Positions 24,260 through 32,692 of a DNA stretch of 64,000 bases are shown here, in pieces. This DNA comes from Candidatus Cloacimonadota bacterium (lineage in GTDB: Bacteria > Cloacimonadota > Cloacimonadia > Cloacimonadales > Cloacimonadaceae). The notes under the pieces are model-generated. The model was not told where the DNA came from and searched no databases. It saw nothing but the letters and a program-made list of their open reading frames with translations. The DNA is taken from positions 4,032 to 68,031 of the forward strand of contig JALOBT010000009.1 in the NCBI GenBank assembly GCA_023228125.1, given 5' to 3'. Position 1 is the first letter of the stretch; each line of letters starts with the position of its first letter. The translations under genes were made by a program, and so were the position numbers.

Positions 24260-25231
24260 TTACAAATACGAGGCATCTGCATCCTTCTGATTTTCAGTAA
24301 TTCGAGACCCAAACAGCATTTTCCTGGGGTCTGTTTTCTTGTCCAATTTATGAGGGTCTGAAAATATATAAGGCAGAGAATCGATCAAAGAAGGCGTATC
24401 AACTATCGCAGAATCAGTCTGATACTCTATCTTATGGTCAAAGAGCTCCATTTGTGAGGGTGAGAGCCGTTTCTTGATCACTTGTATATATTCAGGATTG
24501 ATCTCATAGCCTATGGAGTTTCTATTCAAGTGCATCGCAGCCAGATTCGTGGTTCCACTTCCGGAGAAGGGATCACAAACCGTTTCTCCAGCAAAACTGA
24601 ACATCTTAATCAAGCGGGCAGGAAGCTCTTCCGGGAACATCGCCATGTGGGCATCCTGCCGGACTCCCCCAAAATTCCAATGACCGCTGAAATATGTGTT
24701 CCATTCTTCTTTGGTCAGCTTTGAGTTTTGTTTCTGTTCCAGAGTGGGCTTGGGGGCATCTCCCAGTTTTTTGAAGAGTAAAATAAACTCATAGTCTATC
24801 TTGAGGATTCCATTTCTGGGATAGGGGAAGCTACCCATTACGGAGCCTCCACCGCTAGTATTCATCGTAGTCTGCTTTTGCCAGATCACAGCACCCATAT
24901 AATCAAAGCCCAAGCTTTCACAACACTTTATAATTTCAGTTCGGATGGGGATTACCTTGTATCTTCCATAATACACCGTTCGCGCAAACTGATCCCCGAT
25001 ATTCACGCACAAGCGGCAGCCTTTGTGCAGGGTGCGATAACATTCTTTCCAGACCAGATTAAGACTATTGATATAGCTCTCATAATCCTCATGGAATCCA
25101 ATTTGATTGCTTGTGCCATAGTCTTTTAGCTGCCAATAAGGCGGGGACGTGACGATCAGATGGACAGACTCATTATCAATGAGGCTCATCTTCCGGCTAT
25201 CACCGCAGATTATTCGATGTTTTGTAGTCAT
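24260..25231 (-). CDS. DNA methyltransferase (beta-class, N4-cytosine or N6-adenine)
   Basis: This 323-residue enzyme starts after GAGGAG. The catalytic motif IV TSPPYWQLKDYG is near residue 29 and the AdoMet motif DPFSGSGTTNLAAMHLNRNSIGYEI near 220. Motif IV before motif I defines the beta-class. SPPY is common among N4-cytosine methylases, but N6-adenine cannot be excluded. Between them VIWQKQTTMNTSGGGSVMGS and FGGVRQDAHMAMFPEELPARLIKMFS complete the fold. A C-terminal tail of about 50 residues is unusual. No restriction gene is adjacent, so it looks solitary. Confidence 0.88.
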   Translation of the reverse strand: MTTKHRIICGDSRKMSLIDNESVHLIVTSPPYWQLKDYGTSNQIGFHEDYESYINSLNLVWKECYRTLHKGCRLCVNIGDQFARTVYYGRYKVIPIRTEIIKCCESLGFDYMGAVIWQKQTTMNTSGGGSVMGSFPYPRNGILKIDYEFILLFKKLGDAPKPTLEQKQNSKLTKEEWNTYFSGHWNFGGVRQDAHMAMFPEELPARLIKMFSFAGETVCDPFSGSGTTNLAAMHLNRNSIGYEINPEYIQVIKKRLSPSQMELFDHKIEYQTDSAIVDTPSLIDSLPYIFSDPHKLDKKTDPRKMLFGSRITENQKDADASYL

Positions 25232-25433
25232 TATCTCCTCTTAATTATGGTATTACACTATCCAAAGCTCAGTCCTGCACAGTGTGCCATAGCTTACATT
25301 TTGTCAAGTAAAAGATCGCTGGCGTCCCACCCATTTTACATTCGAGACTGTTCAAATCTGCAAACTATTTCAAACTATCGATAATTATCAACGGCCAATG
25401 CCACGCTTTTCATTGCTCGTCCCTCTGATTCAT

Positions 25434-25501
25434 TTTTAACATGTTTTAGACTCGAATTGACTTAGGATTTCGAGTCAACTCGAGTCTAAAGCATGTTAAA
25501 A
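25434..25501. repeat. Long palindromic element, copy 2
   Basis: 29-bp arms with two mismatches surround a 10-base loop (TAGGATTTCG). The inner part matches the palindrome at 15455-15518 (ACTCGA, TGACT, AGTCAACTCGAGT), while the outer arms differ and still pair. Confidence 0.75.
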
Positions 25502-25634
25502 GCGATTGAAAGGCATCAGGTTCAGTGGTGGGTGGCAGCTACTGAGATCAGGTTTATTGTTCTGGGACATGATCTGTTTTCTGTCCCCAAGCTGGCTAAA
25601 GAGCTTGTGCAAAAATACAGATTCTATCTCAAAC

Positions 25635-25670
25635 AAAAAAACCGGCAGCGAGGCTACCGGTTTTTTATAT
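25635..25670 (-). terminator. Terminator of the ribosomal protein operon
   Basis: A 10-bp stem (AAAAAACCGG / CCGGTTTTTT) with a 12-base loop lies 18 bases beyond the rplQ stop codon. On the minus strand the stem ends in a run of Ts, as expected for a Rho-independent terminator. Confidence 0.85.
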
Positions 25671-25687
25671 TCAAACCTATACAGGTT

Positions 25688-26098
25688 TTATTTCTTTAGT
25701 TCGTCGGTCTTGATGCTATCAGCCTTTTTGGGTTTGATAGTGGATTCTTCCACGAATTGGATGATAGCCATAGGGGCATTATCGCCCTTACGGAAACCGG
25801 CTTTTAACACTCTGGTATAGCCGCCATTGCGGGTGGCAAAGGCAGGGGCAATTTCGTCAAAGAGTTTTTTCACCAGATCGCGATTGCCGAGAACGCTGTA
25901 AGCCAATCTACGGGAATGCACTGTATCGTTCTTTCCGTAGGTAACCAGGCGTTCTACAAAACGTCTCATTTCCTTGGCTTTGGCCAGGGTGGTATTGATC
26001 TGGCCATGTTCGACCATGGATTTGCAGAGGTTTCTCATCATCAGACGTCTGGCATCCATTTCACGTCCGAACTTTCTTCCTTCAAGTCTATGTCGCAT
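25688..26098 (-). CDS. rplQ: 50S ribosomal protein L17
   Basis: This 136-residue L17 begins MRHRLEGRKFGREMDARRLMMRNL and contains the tunnel-exit-side core through GGYTRVLKAGFRKGDNAPMAIIQFVE, then a lysine-rich tail. It is the last gene of the cluster, overlaps the rpoA end by 11 bases, and is followed by the terminator. Confidence 0.98.
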   Translation of the reverse strand: MRHRLEGRKFGREMDARRLMMRNLCKSMVEHGQINTTLAKAKEMRRFVERLVTYGKNDTVHSRRLAYSVLGNRDLVKKLFDEIAPAFATRNGGYTRVLKAGFRKGDNAPMAIIQFVEESTIKPKKADSIKTDELKK

Positions 26099-27230
26099 TT
26101 TTCACCTTCTTTTTGGGGCTGGGGACTGGTTTACGCGGGGTAGAAGTAGCTGCTTTTTCCTTTTTGACAGGAGCCTTTTGTGGCGGGGTTTCGATCTCTG
26201 CCTCAGGGTTTATGGGCTCGGGTGAGATGATGCCACGGCTGCGGGCTTCCTTGATTTTGCGATAGATGGTTTCCACATCCATACCCAGTTCCAGATCATA
26301 TTTTTTAAGTTTTTGAACGATCTCTTCGAGGGATTTTTTGCCGAAATTACGGAATTTAAGCATTTCCGCTTCGGTCTTTTCCACCAACTCGCCGATGGTC
26401 TCGATGTTTGCTTGTTCCAGGCAATTTGCAGCCCGGACGGTGAGTTCGATTTCTTTTACGCTCATGCGCAGAATGCGCTCTTTTTCTTCGAGGTCGGGAT
26501 CAAGCTCGATATCACGAATATATTCAGGTTCGGTCTCAAACAAGCTAATTTTAGCGGCCATATCCTTGAGGATTTTGGCAGCCAAAAACAGTGCTATCAT
26601 AGGTTCTACGGCACCATTTGAATGAATCTCCAGAATCAGCTTGTCAAAGTTCATACGTTCTTTCACACGCTGATGGCTCACAGAGAAATTCACTTTCAGA
26701 ATCGGGGAATAGATGCTATCTATGGGAATGAATCCCAAGGATTTGCCTTCTGGATTCTGACGGTCTCCGGACACATATCCACGGCCGATGCCTACGATCA
26801 TCTCAATCTTCAGATCGATATCTTCGGTAACTTCCAGCAGATATAGGTCTTTATTGATAATCTTGACGTGAGCATTTTCCTGGATCATGCTGGCGGTAAT
26901 AATACCTTTGCCTTTGTGTTCCAGTACGATGGTGCTTTCTTCTACGGAGGAGGCTTCGATCACGAGTTGTTTGATTCTGAGGATAAGATCCAGATAATCT
27001 GAATTCGTACCCGGAATCGGGGTAAATTCGTGATGCAAACCTTCGATCCGCACAAAGCGGACAGCGGCTCCCTGGATTGATGAGAGAAGGATCCTACGCA
27101 GGGTATTACCCATTGTGGTTCCAAATCCTGGTTCCAGCGGGCCTATTTCGAATCTACCATAATTGCGGGAATAGCTGTCTTTTTCCTGTTCCACGCTTTC
27201 TGGCATTTGTAAGGGTTCAAGATACATCAT
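26088..27230 (-). CDS. rpoA: DNA-directed RNA polymerase subunit alpha, with long basic C-terminal tail
   Basis: This 380-residue alpha subunit is longer than usual (about 315-330). The N-terminal assembly domain (about 1-235) includes GPLEPGFGTTMGNTLRRILLSSIQGAAV. The C-terminal domain (about 255-325) has the helix-hairpin-helix AANCLEQANIETIGELVEKTEAEMLKFRNFGKKSLEEI. A further 45 residues of P, K, E and T, ending in a lysine-rich stretch, follow and are predicted disordered. It starts after AGGAG. Confidence 0.98.
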   Translation of the reverse strand: MMYLEPLQMPESVEQEKDSYSRNYGRFEIGPLEPGFGTTMGNTLRRILLSSIQGAAVRFVRIEGLHHEFTPIPGTNSDYLDLILRIKQLVIEASSVEESTIVLEHKGKGIITASMIQENAHVKIINKDLYLLEVTEDIDLKIEMIVGIGRGYVSGDRQNPEGKSLGFIPIDSIYSPILKVNFSVSHQRVKERMNFDKLILEIHSNGAVEPMIALFLAAKILKDMAAKISLFETEPEYIRDIELDPDLEEKERILRMSVKEIELTVRAANCLEQANIETIGELVEKTEAEMLKFRNFGKKSLEEIVQKLKKYDLELGMDVETIYRKIKEARSRGIISPEPINPEAEIETPPQKAPVKKEKAATSTPRKPVPSPKKKVKNAT

Positions 27231-27247
27231 ATCAAACTCCTGTGGGG

Positions 27248-27865
27248 TTACTTGGAGTAAAATTCGACGATGAGACGCAGATCTACTGTGACCGGGATCT
27301 CACTTGCGGCGGGAATGCTATCAAAGCTGCCGCGCATATTCTCTTTATCTATAGTTAACCAGCCGTAAGGCGAGGTGCTTTCTGAGCTATCAAGTGCATC
27401 CACGATCATTTTCATCCCGCGGGATTTTGGCCGCACTTCGATGATATCGCCTTCTTTACAAAGGAAAGAGGGGATATCCACTTTCTTGCCATTGACCATA
27501 AAATGGCCATGATTGACAAACTGTCTGGACTGCATGCGGGTAGAGGCAAAGCCCATACGGTACACTACGTTATCCAGCCTGCGTTCCAAGAATTGCAGAA
27601 GGATGTCGCCTGTCACTCCACCGGCCTTGCTGGCCTTGACAAAGTAATTCTTAAATTGCTTTTCCATCAGGCAATAGGTGAGGCGCAATTTCTGTTTCTC
27701 TTTCAGGTGAAGACCATAGTCAGAGATTTTACGGCGCATCAAGCGGCCATGCTGTCCTGAGGGATACTTGCGTTTGCCCAGGATGCGGTCGTATTTTGTG
27801 GCGCCAAAGATGTTTTCGCCAAATCTGCGACAAAGTTTTGCTTTGGGTCCGGTATATTTAGCCAT
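27248..27865 (-). CDS. rpsD: 30S ribosomal protein S4
   Basis: This 205-residue S4 is a 16S rRNA assembly initiator. Its N-terminus has a single Cys (KLCRRFGENIFG) rather than the four-Cys zinc site, so it is the zinc-free type. The S4 RNA-binding domain LERRLDNVVYRMGFASTRMQSRQFVNHGHFMVNGKKVDIPS is intact. Confidence 0.98.
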   Translation of the reverse strand: MAKYTGPKAKLCRRFGENIFGATKYDRILGKRKYPSGQHGRLMRRKISDYGLHLKEKQKLRLTYCLMEKQFKNYFVKASKAGGVTGDILLQFLERRLDNVVYRMGFASTRMQSRQFVNHGHFMVNGKKVDIPSFLCKEGDIIEVRPKSRGMKMIVDALDSSESTSPYGWLTIDKENMRGSFDSIPAASEIPVTVDLRLIVEFYSK

Positions 27866-27874
27866 GATTTCTCC

Positions 27875-28264
27875 TTATATCCTTCTGGTTTTGGGCGGAC
27901 GACAGCCATTGTGTGGGATGGGGGTCTCGTCCTTGATCATGGTTACTCTGATGCCGGCTGCATTCAGGGCACGGATGGAGGATTCTCTTCCTCCGCCGGG
28001 TCCTTTCACGATCACGCCAACTTTTTGGATACCCATTTCCATGCCAGCTTTGGCTACTTCGGTAGCGGCCATCTGTGCGGCAAAAGGAGTGCTTTTGCGG
28101 GATCCTTTATATCCGATCTTACCGCCGGAGCTCCAGGCCAAAACATTGCCGGAACGATCCGTAAGCGAGATGATCGTATTATTGAAGCTGGAGTGCACGA
28201 AGACCAATCCTTCATCGAAGGATAGGCGTACGCGTTTTTTCTTTACTCTGGTTTTTTTAGCCAT
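27875..28264 (-). CDS. rpsK: 30S ribosomal protein S11
   Basis: This 129-residue S11 of the platform contains VHSSFNNTIISLTDRSGNVLAWSSGGKIGYKGSRKSTPFAAQ and the C-terminal DETPIPHNGCRPPKTRRI. It lies 9 bases before rpsD. Confidence 0.98.
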   Translation of the reverse strand: MAKKTRVKKKRVRLSFDEGLVFVHSSFNNTIISLTDRSGNVLAWSSGGKIGYKGSRKSTPFAAQMAATEVAKAGMEMGIQKVGVIVKGPGGGRESSIRALNAAGIRVTMIKDETPIPHNGCRPPKTRRI

Positions 28265-28275
28265 GACTCATGCTC

Positions 28276-28644
28276 CTATTTCTTTTTCTTAATGGCGCTG
28301 GAACGCGGGCCTTTGCGAGTGCGGGCATTGGTATGAGTTCTCTGTCCGCGCACGGGCAAGCCACGTTTGTGACGCATTCCGCGATAGCTGCCAATTTCCA
28401 TGAGCCTTTTGATGTTCATGGCAATCTGGGTTCTAAGTGTTCCTTCCACGATATAATCCGTTTGAATGATATCGCGCAGTGCTTTCTCTTCATCTAAGGT
28501 GAGATCAGCGACTTTCTTCATGTAATCAATATTGGCGGTCTCGCATATCTGGATGGCCCGGCTTCTGCCGATACCATAGATATAGGTAAGACCAATAAAG
28601 AGCCGCTTTGCTCTTGGAATTTCAATACCTGCAATATGTGCCAA
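28276..28644 (-). CDS. rpsM: 30S ribosomal protein S13
   Basis: This 122-residue S13 of the head begins MAHIAGIEIPRAKRLFIGLTYIYGIGRSRA and has the helix-rich core and basic tail GMRHKRGLPVRGQRTHTNARTRKGP that reaches into the decoding region. Confidence 0.98.
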   Translation of the reverse strand: MAHIAGIEIPRAKRLFIGLTYIYGIGRSRAIQICETANIDYMKKVADLTLDEEKALRDIIQTDYIVEGTLRTQIAMNIKRLMEIGSYRGMRHKRGLPVRGQRTHTNARTRKGPRSSAIKKKK

Positions 28645-28659
28645 GTTGGTCCTCCTTCG

Positions 28660-28776
28660 TTAACCCTGTCTCTGCTTGTGTTTTGGGTTTGAGCTGCAGA
28701 TAACGCGAATAACGCCGTGGCGTTTGATGATCCTGCAGTCTTTGCAGATTATCTTAACTGATGCTTTGACTTTCAT
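28660..28776 (-). CDS. rpmJ: 50S ribosomal protein L36
   Basis: A 38-residue L36 reads MKVKASVKIICKDCRIIKRHG and ends SSNPKHKQRQG. The zinc ligands are visible as C11, C14, C27 and H33. It lies between infA and rpsM, as in most bacteria, and is too short for routine ORF calling. Confidence 0.96.
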   Translation of the reverse strand: MKVKASVKIICKDCRIIKRHGVIRVICSSNPKHKQRQG

Positions 28777-28820
28777 TGTTATCTCCTTGCGCTTCCTGAT
28801 AGGAAGTGCAAATCTCTTTC

Positions 28821-29039
28821 TTATTTATAACGGTAAGTAATTCTGCCGCGGGTAAGGTCGTATGGAGAGAGCTCCACTTTTACCTTATCACCCGGCAGGA
28901 TTCTAATATAGTGCATACGCATTTTACCGGAGGAATGAGCCAATATCTCATGGCCGTTTTCCAGTTCCACGCGAAAAGTAGTGTTTGGAAGGGCTTCGGT
29001 AACCACGCCTTCCACTTCGATCACGCCAGATTTACTCAT
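28821..29039 (-). CDS. infA: Translation initiation factor IF-1
   Basis: This 72-residue OB-fold IF-1 (MSKSGVIEVEGVVTEALPNT..., HSSGKMRMHYIRILPGDKVKVELSPYDLTRGRITYRYK) is full length and close to consensus. It lies between map and rpmJ. Confidence 0.97.
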   Translation of the reverse strand: MSKSGVIEVEGVVTEALPNTTFRVELENGHEILAHSSGKMRMHYIRILPGDKVKVELSPYDLTRGRITYRYK

Positions 29040-29053
29040 GAATCATCCTTCCC

Positions 29054-29812
29054 TTACGCTTTTGTAAGTATCTCAGCCTGGGCATTTGTCACCAGGATAC
29101 TGTGTTCGTAATGCGCAGATAAACTGCCATCTGCTGCAAAAAACTCCCAGCCTTTTTCGATCACGCGATTGGTGCCGATATTTACCATGGGTTCGATCGC
29201 CAGCGTCATTCCAGCTTCCAAACGAGGACCATACCCCGCTTTGCCGGAATTCGGGATCTGCGGGTCTTCATGCAGCTTTATTCCCACCCCATGTCCGGTA
29301 AGATCATCCGCCGGGAAATATCCCTGACTTGCGATATAAGATCCCACTGCATAGGAGATATCTCCCACGCGGGCTCCATCTACCGCAGCCTGGATTCCCA
29401 AGGACAGGGCAGTGCGGGTGACATCCATCAATCTGGCTGCCTCGCTACTGATCTGCCCCACGGCGTAGGTGCGGGCTGCGTCTCCATAATATCTGTCTTT
29501 GATTACACCGACATCGATGCCGATGATATCACCCTCTTTCAGGATTACTTTTTTGGAAGGGATGCCATGCACAATGCAGCTATTGGGCGAGGTGCACAGA
29601 GTTCCGGGAAAGGGTTTGAGCCCAGGAATCTTGTATCCCTTGAAGGCGGGTTTACCGCCACGTTCGCGAATGAAGCTTTCGGCATATTGATCCAATTCCC
29701 AGGTAGAAATCCCCGGGACGATCATAGCTGTCAAAGTATCCAGAAGCTCGCCGATAATCTGGCTGGCTGCGCGAATCTTTTCAATTTCGGAAGGTGATTT
29801 TAAGTAGATCAT
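29054..29812 (-). CDS. map: Methionine aminopeptidase, type I
   Basis: This 252-residue MetAP removes the N-terminal methionine of nascent proteins. The metal ligands are visible in GIDVGVIKDRYYGDAARTYAVG (two Asp), LTGHGVGIKLHEDP (His), LAIEPMVNIG (Glu) and YEHSILVT (Glu). It follows secY by 2 bases. The adk gene often found between secY and map is absent. Confidence 0.97.
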   Translation of the reverse strand: MIYLKSPSEIEKIRAASQIIGELLDTLTAMIVPGISTWELDQYAESFIRERGGKPAFKGYKIPGLKPFPGTLCTSPNSCIVHGIPSKKVILKEGDIIGIDVGVIKDRYYGDAARTYAVGQISSEAARLMDVTRTALSLGIQAAVDGARVGDISYAVGSYIASQGYFPADDLTGHGVGIKLHEDPQIPNSGKAGYGPRLEAGMTLAIEPMVNIGTNRVIEKGWEFFAADGSLSAHYEHSILVTNAQAEILTKA

Positions 29813-29814
29813 GG

Positions 29815-31125
29815 CTATCTGCTACGTCCGCGAAGCTTACCTTTCTTCATAAATCCGTCATAATGACGCATTACGAGGTGAGATTCGATCTGCTGCAAAG
29901 TATCCAGTGCCACACCCACCACGATGATCAGACCAGTTCCACCAAAATAGAAAGGCAGATCAAAACGGTGGCTCATGATTTCGGGCAACAGCGCTATGAA
30001 AGCGAAGAATATTGCCCCAGGCAGAGTGATGCGGGTAAGCACTTTGTTGATATACTCAGCAGTCTTCTTCCCTGGTTTTTTACCCGGAATATGACCACCA
30101 TACTTCACCATGTTTTCTGCCATCTCTGTAGGATTCAAAACGATGGCCGTATAGAAATAGGCAAAGAAGACGATCAGGGTCACATACAATAAAGTATATA
30201 ACCACGCTCCAGGGGATAACAAGCGTTGCAAGGTCACCCAAAAGCCACCACCAGTGCCAAAAAATGCCGCGATGGTAGCTGGAAACATCAATACGCTTTG
30301 GGCGAAAATAATGGGGATCACACCAGCGGTATTTACCCGCAAAGGAATGAAGGTGCTCTGTCCACCATATACTTTCCTGCCCACGATACGTTTGGCATAT
30401 TGCACAGGAATCTTACGCATACCTTCGGTCACAAAGATCACAGCAGCGGTAACCGCCACCATCAGCACTATGGCCAGAACAGCTTTCCAAGCGTAGGTAG
30501 GCTCGGCAGCGATCTTTTGAAACATGCGGATAAAGCCTTCGGGATAGCGGGCAATGATACCGGCAAAGATGATCAGCGAGATACCATTGCCGATGCCGTG
30601 CTCGGTGATCTGTTCACCCAGCCACATCACGATCATGGTACCCGTTATCAAGGTTATGATTCCGGTAAAATGGAATACAACCCCTGGTGAAGGGATCACA
30701 CCTTCAAGACCGTTAAGCCATATAGTGATAGTCACGGCGTTGAAAGCCGCCAATCCCACCGTACCATAGCGCGTAATCTGATTGAGCTTCTTTTGGCCAT
30801 CTGCGCCTTCTTTGCGAAGTTTCTCAAAGTAAGGTACGATGCTGCCCAAAAGCTGAATCACGATCGAGGCTGTGATATATGGCATTATTCCCAAGGCAAA
30901 TACCGAGGCACGCTCAAAGTTTCCACCCACGAAAAGATCCAGCAGACCAAACAGGGTGTTTCCGCCATCTTTAGCGCTTTCAAAGAAAGTCCGCAAAGCA
31001 CTGGCATCCACACCGGGAATGGGCACAAAACTGCCCATCCGGTACAGAACCAAAAACAGCGCTGTAAACAGGATCTTTTTCTTCAGGTCCGGAATCCGGA
31101 ACATGTTTGTTATAGTCTTAAGCAA
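29815..31125 (-). CDS. secY: Preprotein translocase subunit SecY
   Basis: This 436-residue protein has ten predicted membrane segments. It starts MLKTITNMFRIPDLKKKILFTALFLVLYRMGSFVPIPGVD, with the plug region after helix 1, and has GNGISLIIFAGI and RGRSR at the end. It forms the Sec channel needed for export of the many signal-peptide proteins in this window. It lies 1 base after rplO. Confidence 0.98.
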   Translation of the reverse strand: MLKTITNMFRIPDLKKKILFTALFLVLYRMGSFVPIPGVDASALRTFFESAKDGGNTLFGLLDLFVGGNFERASVFALGIMPYITASIVIQLLGSIVPYFEKLRKEGADGQKKLNQITRYGTVGLAAFNAVTITIWLNGLEGVIPSPGVVFHFTGIITLITGTMIVMWLGEQITEHGIGNGISLIIFAGIIARYPEGFIRMFQKIAAEPTYAWKAVLAIVLMVAVTAAVIFVTEGMRKIPVQYAKRIVGRKVYGGQSTFIPLRVNTAGVIPIIFAQSVLMFPATIAAFFGTGGGFWVTLQRLLSPGAWLYTLLYVTLIVFFAYFYTAIVLNPTEMAENMVKYGGHIPGKKPGKKTAEYINKVLTRITLPGAIFFAFIALLPEIMSHRFDLPFYFGGTGLIIVVGVALDTLQQIESHLVMRHYDGFMKKGKLRGRSR

Positions 31126-31126
31126 A

Positions 31127-31582
31127 CTAAACTACCTCCGCCTTGCCGCCGTTCTGTTCGATGAGTGCTTTCGCGGTTTTCGAAAATGCGTTTGCCTTCA
31201 CATGAACGGCTTTGGTGAATTCTTCAGTAGTTCCAGCCAATACTTTGACCGGAGCTTTACCTTTTTGACCTTTAGAGGGGATCAAGCCCAATTGCTCAAG
31301 CTTGGCGATATCATATTCTTTCTCTTCCAATCCCTGAAAGGTAGAAAGATTGAGAGTGCGATATTCCACGCGGAAAATACTTCTAAATCCACGTTTGGGC
31401 AGACGACGGTTAAGAGGCATCTGGCCGCCTTCAAAGGCAGCGGGGACGTTTCCACCTGAGCGGGATTTCTTCCCCTTGTGACCACGTCCGGCCTGTTTTC
31501 CCCAGCCCGAACCCTGGCCTTTGCCAAGGCGCTTTCTGTTCTTTCTTCCCGCAGGTTTGCCGAGATTATTCAGTGTCAACAT
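31127..31582 (-). CDS. rplO: 50S ribosomal protein L15
   Basis: This 151-residue L15 has the Gly/Arg/Lys-rich N-terminal extension (GRKNRKRLGKGQGSGWGKQAGRGHKGKKSRSGG, in parts) and a globular C-terminal half ending in KTAKALIEQNGGKAEVV. Confidence 0.98.
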   Translation of the reverse strand: MLTLNNLGKPAGRKNRKRLGKGQGSGWGKQAGRGHKGKKSRSGGNVPAAFEGGQMPLNRRLPKRGFRSIFRVEYRTLNLSTFQGLEEKEYDIAKLEQLGLIPSKGQKGKAPVKVLAGTTEEFTKAVHVKANAFSKTAKALIEQNGGKAEVV

Positions 31583-31584
31583 GG

Positions 31585-31773
31585 TTATTCTCCCTGCACT
31601 TCTTCTACTTTTAGCAGATATGATACTTTATTGATCATACCGCGGATTACTGGATTGTCATCGTGGATCCGGCTGCTATTCAGCTTTCTCAGACCCAGGG
31701 AGCGGACGACCCGTTTGTGAGGTTCAATACGATTTATAGTGCTGCGGATTAGGGTAACTTTGAGTTTCTTCAT
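31585..31773 (-). CDS. rpmD: 50S ribosomal protein L30
   Basis: This 62-residue L30 begins MKKLKVTLIRSTINRIEPHKR and contains VRSLGLRKLNSSRIHDDNP. It overlaps the rpsE stop by 4 bases (ATGA type) and precedes rplO by 2. Confidence 0.96.
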   Translation of the reverse strand: MKKLKVTLIRSTINRIEPHKRVVRSLGLRKLNSSRIHDDNPVIRGMINKVSYLLKVEEVQGE

Positions 31774-32294
31774 TTCTCCTCCTGCCCGGTAAGCTGAGCG
31801 ATAGTCTTATTGCGTAAACGGGCTACATCCGCGATGGTGCGCATGGATTTGAGTCCAATAATGGTAGCTTTCACCACGTTTGTAGGGGTGTTTGACCCCA
31901 GGGATTTGCAGAGGATATTTTCGATGCCGGCAGCTTCAAAGATGGCACGGGTAGTGCCTCCAGCGATTACTCCGGTACCGGGGGATGCCGGTTTGATCAT
32001 CACACGGCTGGCGCCAAAACGGGCTACGATCTCATGAGGCACAGTGCCTTTCACGATCGAAACGTGGAACATATTCTTCACGGCTTTTTCTTTGGCTTTG
32101 CGGATCGCATCCACGATCTCATTGGCTTTACCATTGCCCACGCCAACGTTGCCTTCCTTGTCACCCACCACTACTATGGCGGTGAAGGAGAAATTACGTC
32201 CACCTTTTACCACTTTAGACACGCGCTTGGTATCGATGATTTTTTCTACCAGTCTTTCTTCTTCGGGATCCTGTCTATTATGTTGATAATTCAA
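31770..32294 (-). CDS. rpsE: 30S ribosomal protein S5
   Basis: This 174-residue S5 contains the double-stranded-RNA-binding-like N-terminal domain (KVVKGGRNFSFTAIVVVGD, GNVGVGNGKANEI) and the C-terminal domain with GTTRAIFEAAGIENILCKSLGS. It takes part in decoding accuracy. Confidence 0.98.
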   Translation of the reverse strand: MNYQHNRQDPEEERLVEKIIDTKRVSKVVKGGRNFSFTAIVVVGDKEGNVGVGNGKANEIVDAIRKAKEKAVKNMFHVSIVKGTVPHEIVARFGASRVMIKPASPGTGVIAGGTTRAIFEAAGIENILCKSLGSNTPTNVVKATIIGLKSMRTIADVARLRNKTIAQLTGQEEK

Positions 32295-32305
32295 GCTATC
32301 CTCCT

Positions 32306-32677
32306 TTAAAAATCGAGCCCGGCTTTGCGGGCACCTTCAGCCAGAGCTTTCACTCTGCCATGATATTTGTATCCGGCACGGTCGAAGGCGACGGCCACAA
32401 TTCCTGCTTCCAAGGCTTTTTTGCCCAGCATGAGGCCTACTACATGACTGATCTCAGTCTTGGTCTTGGCTTCTCCTGCGGCAAAATCTTTGGCTTTGGA
32501 AGACATCGCAGCCAGGGTCACACCCTTGCTGTCATCGATAATCTGCGCGTAGATGTTTTTGTTTGAACGAAACACTGCAAGGCGGGGACGCTCGCTACTA
32601 CCAGAAAGGTGTTTGCGAATCGCAGCCCGACGGCGCTTGCGTAAATCATTTTTTATCTTTGTATTCGATTTTATCAT
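32306..32677 (-). CDS. rplR: 50S ribosomal protein L18
   Basis: This roughly 123-residue L18 binds 5S rRNA. The ATG at 32677 is preferred over an in-frame TTG two codons earlier because GAGG then sits 8 bases upstream. The core RPRLAVFRSNKNIYAQIIDDSKG and VGLMLGKKALEAGI are typical. Confidence 0.97.
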   Translation of the reverse strand: MIKSNTKIKNDLRKRRRAAIRKHLSGSSERPRLAVFRSNKNIYAQIIDDSKGVTLAAMSSKAKDFAAGEAKTKTEISHVVGLMLGKKALEAGIVAVAFDRAGYKYHGRVKALAEGARKAGLDF

Positions 32678-32692
32678 TTTCAATACCTCTTC

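Larger units (their letters stand above)
25232..25687. other. Intergenic region between the methyltransferase and rplQ
   Basis: No gene is seen. The region contains the long palindrome at 25434-25501 and the rplQ terminator at 25635-25666. Confidence 0.6.

Noticed and set aside
24064..24300. 78-codon plus-strand frame containing GFDYMG, also seen in the methyltransferase
   Set aside because: A six-residue coincidence on the opposite strand, no ribosome-binding site, and it runs into the end of the methyltransferase gene.
25279..25307. Sigma-54-like TGGCAC...TGC and a TTGACA upstream of the methyltransferase
   Set aside because: The GG-to-GC distance is 8 rather than 10 bases, and the -10 for TTGACA (CACTGT) is poor.
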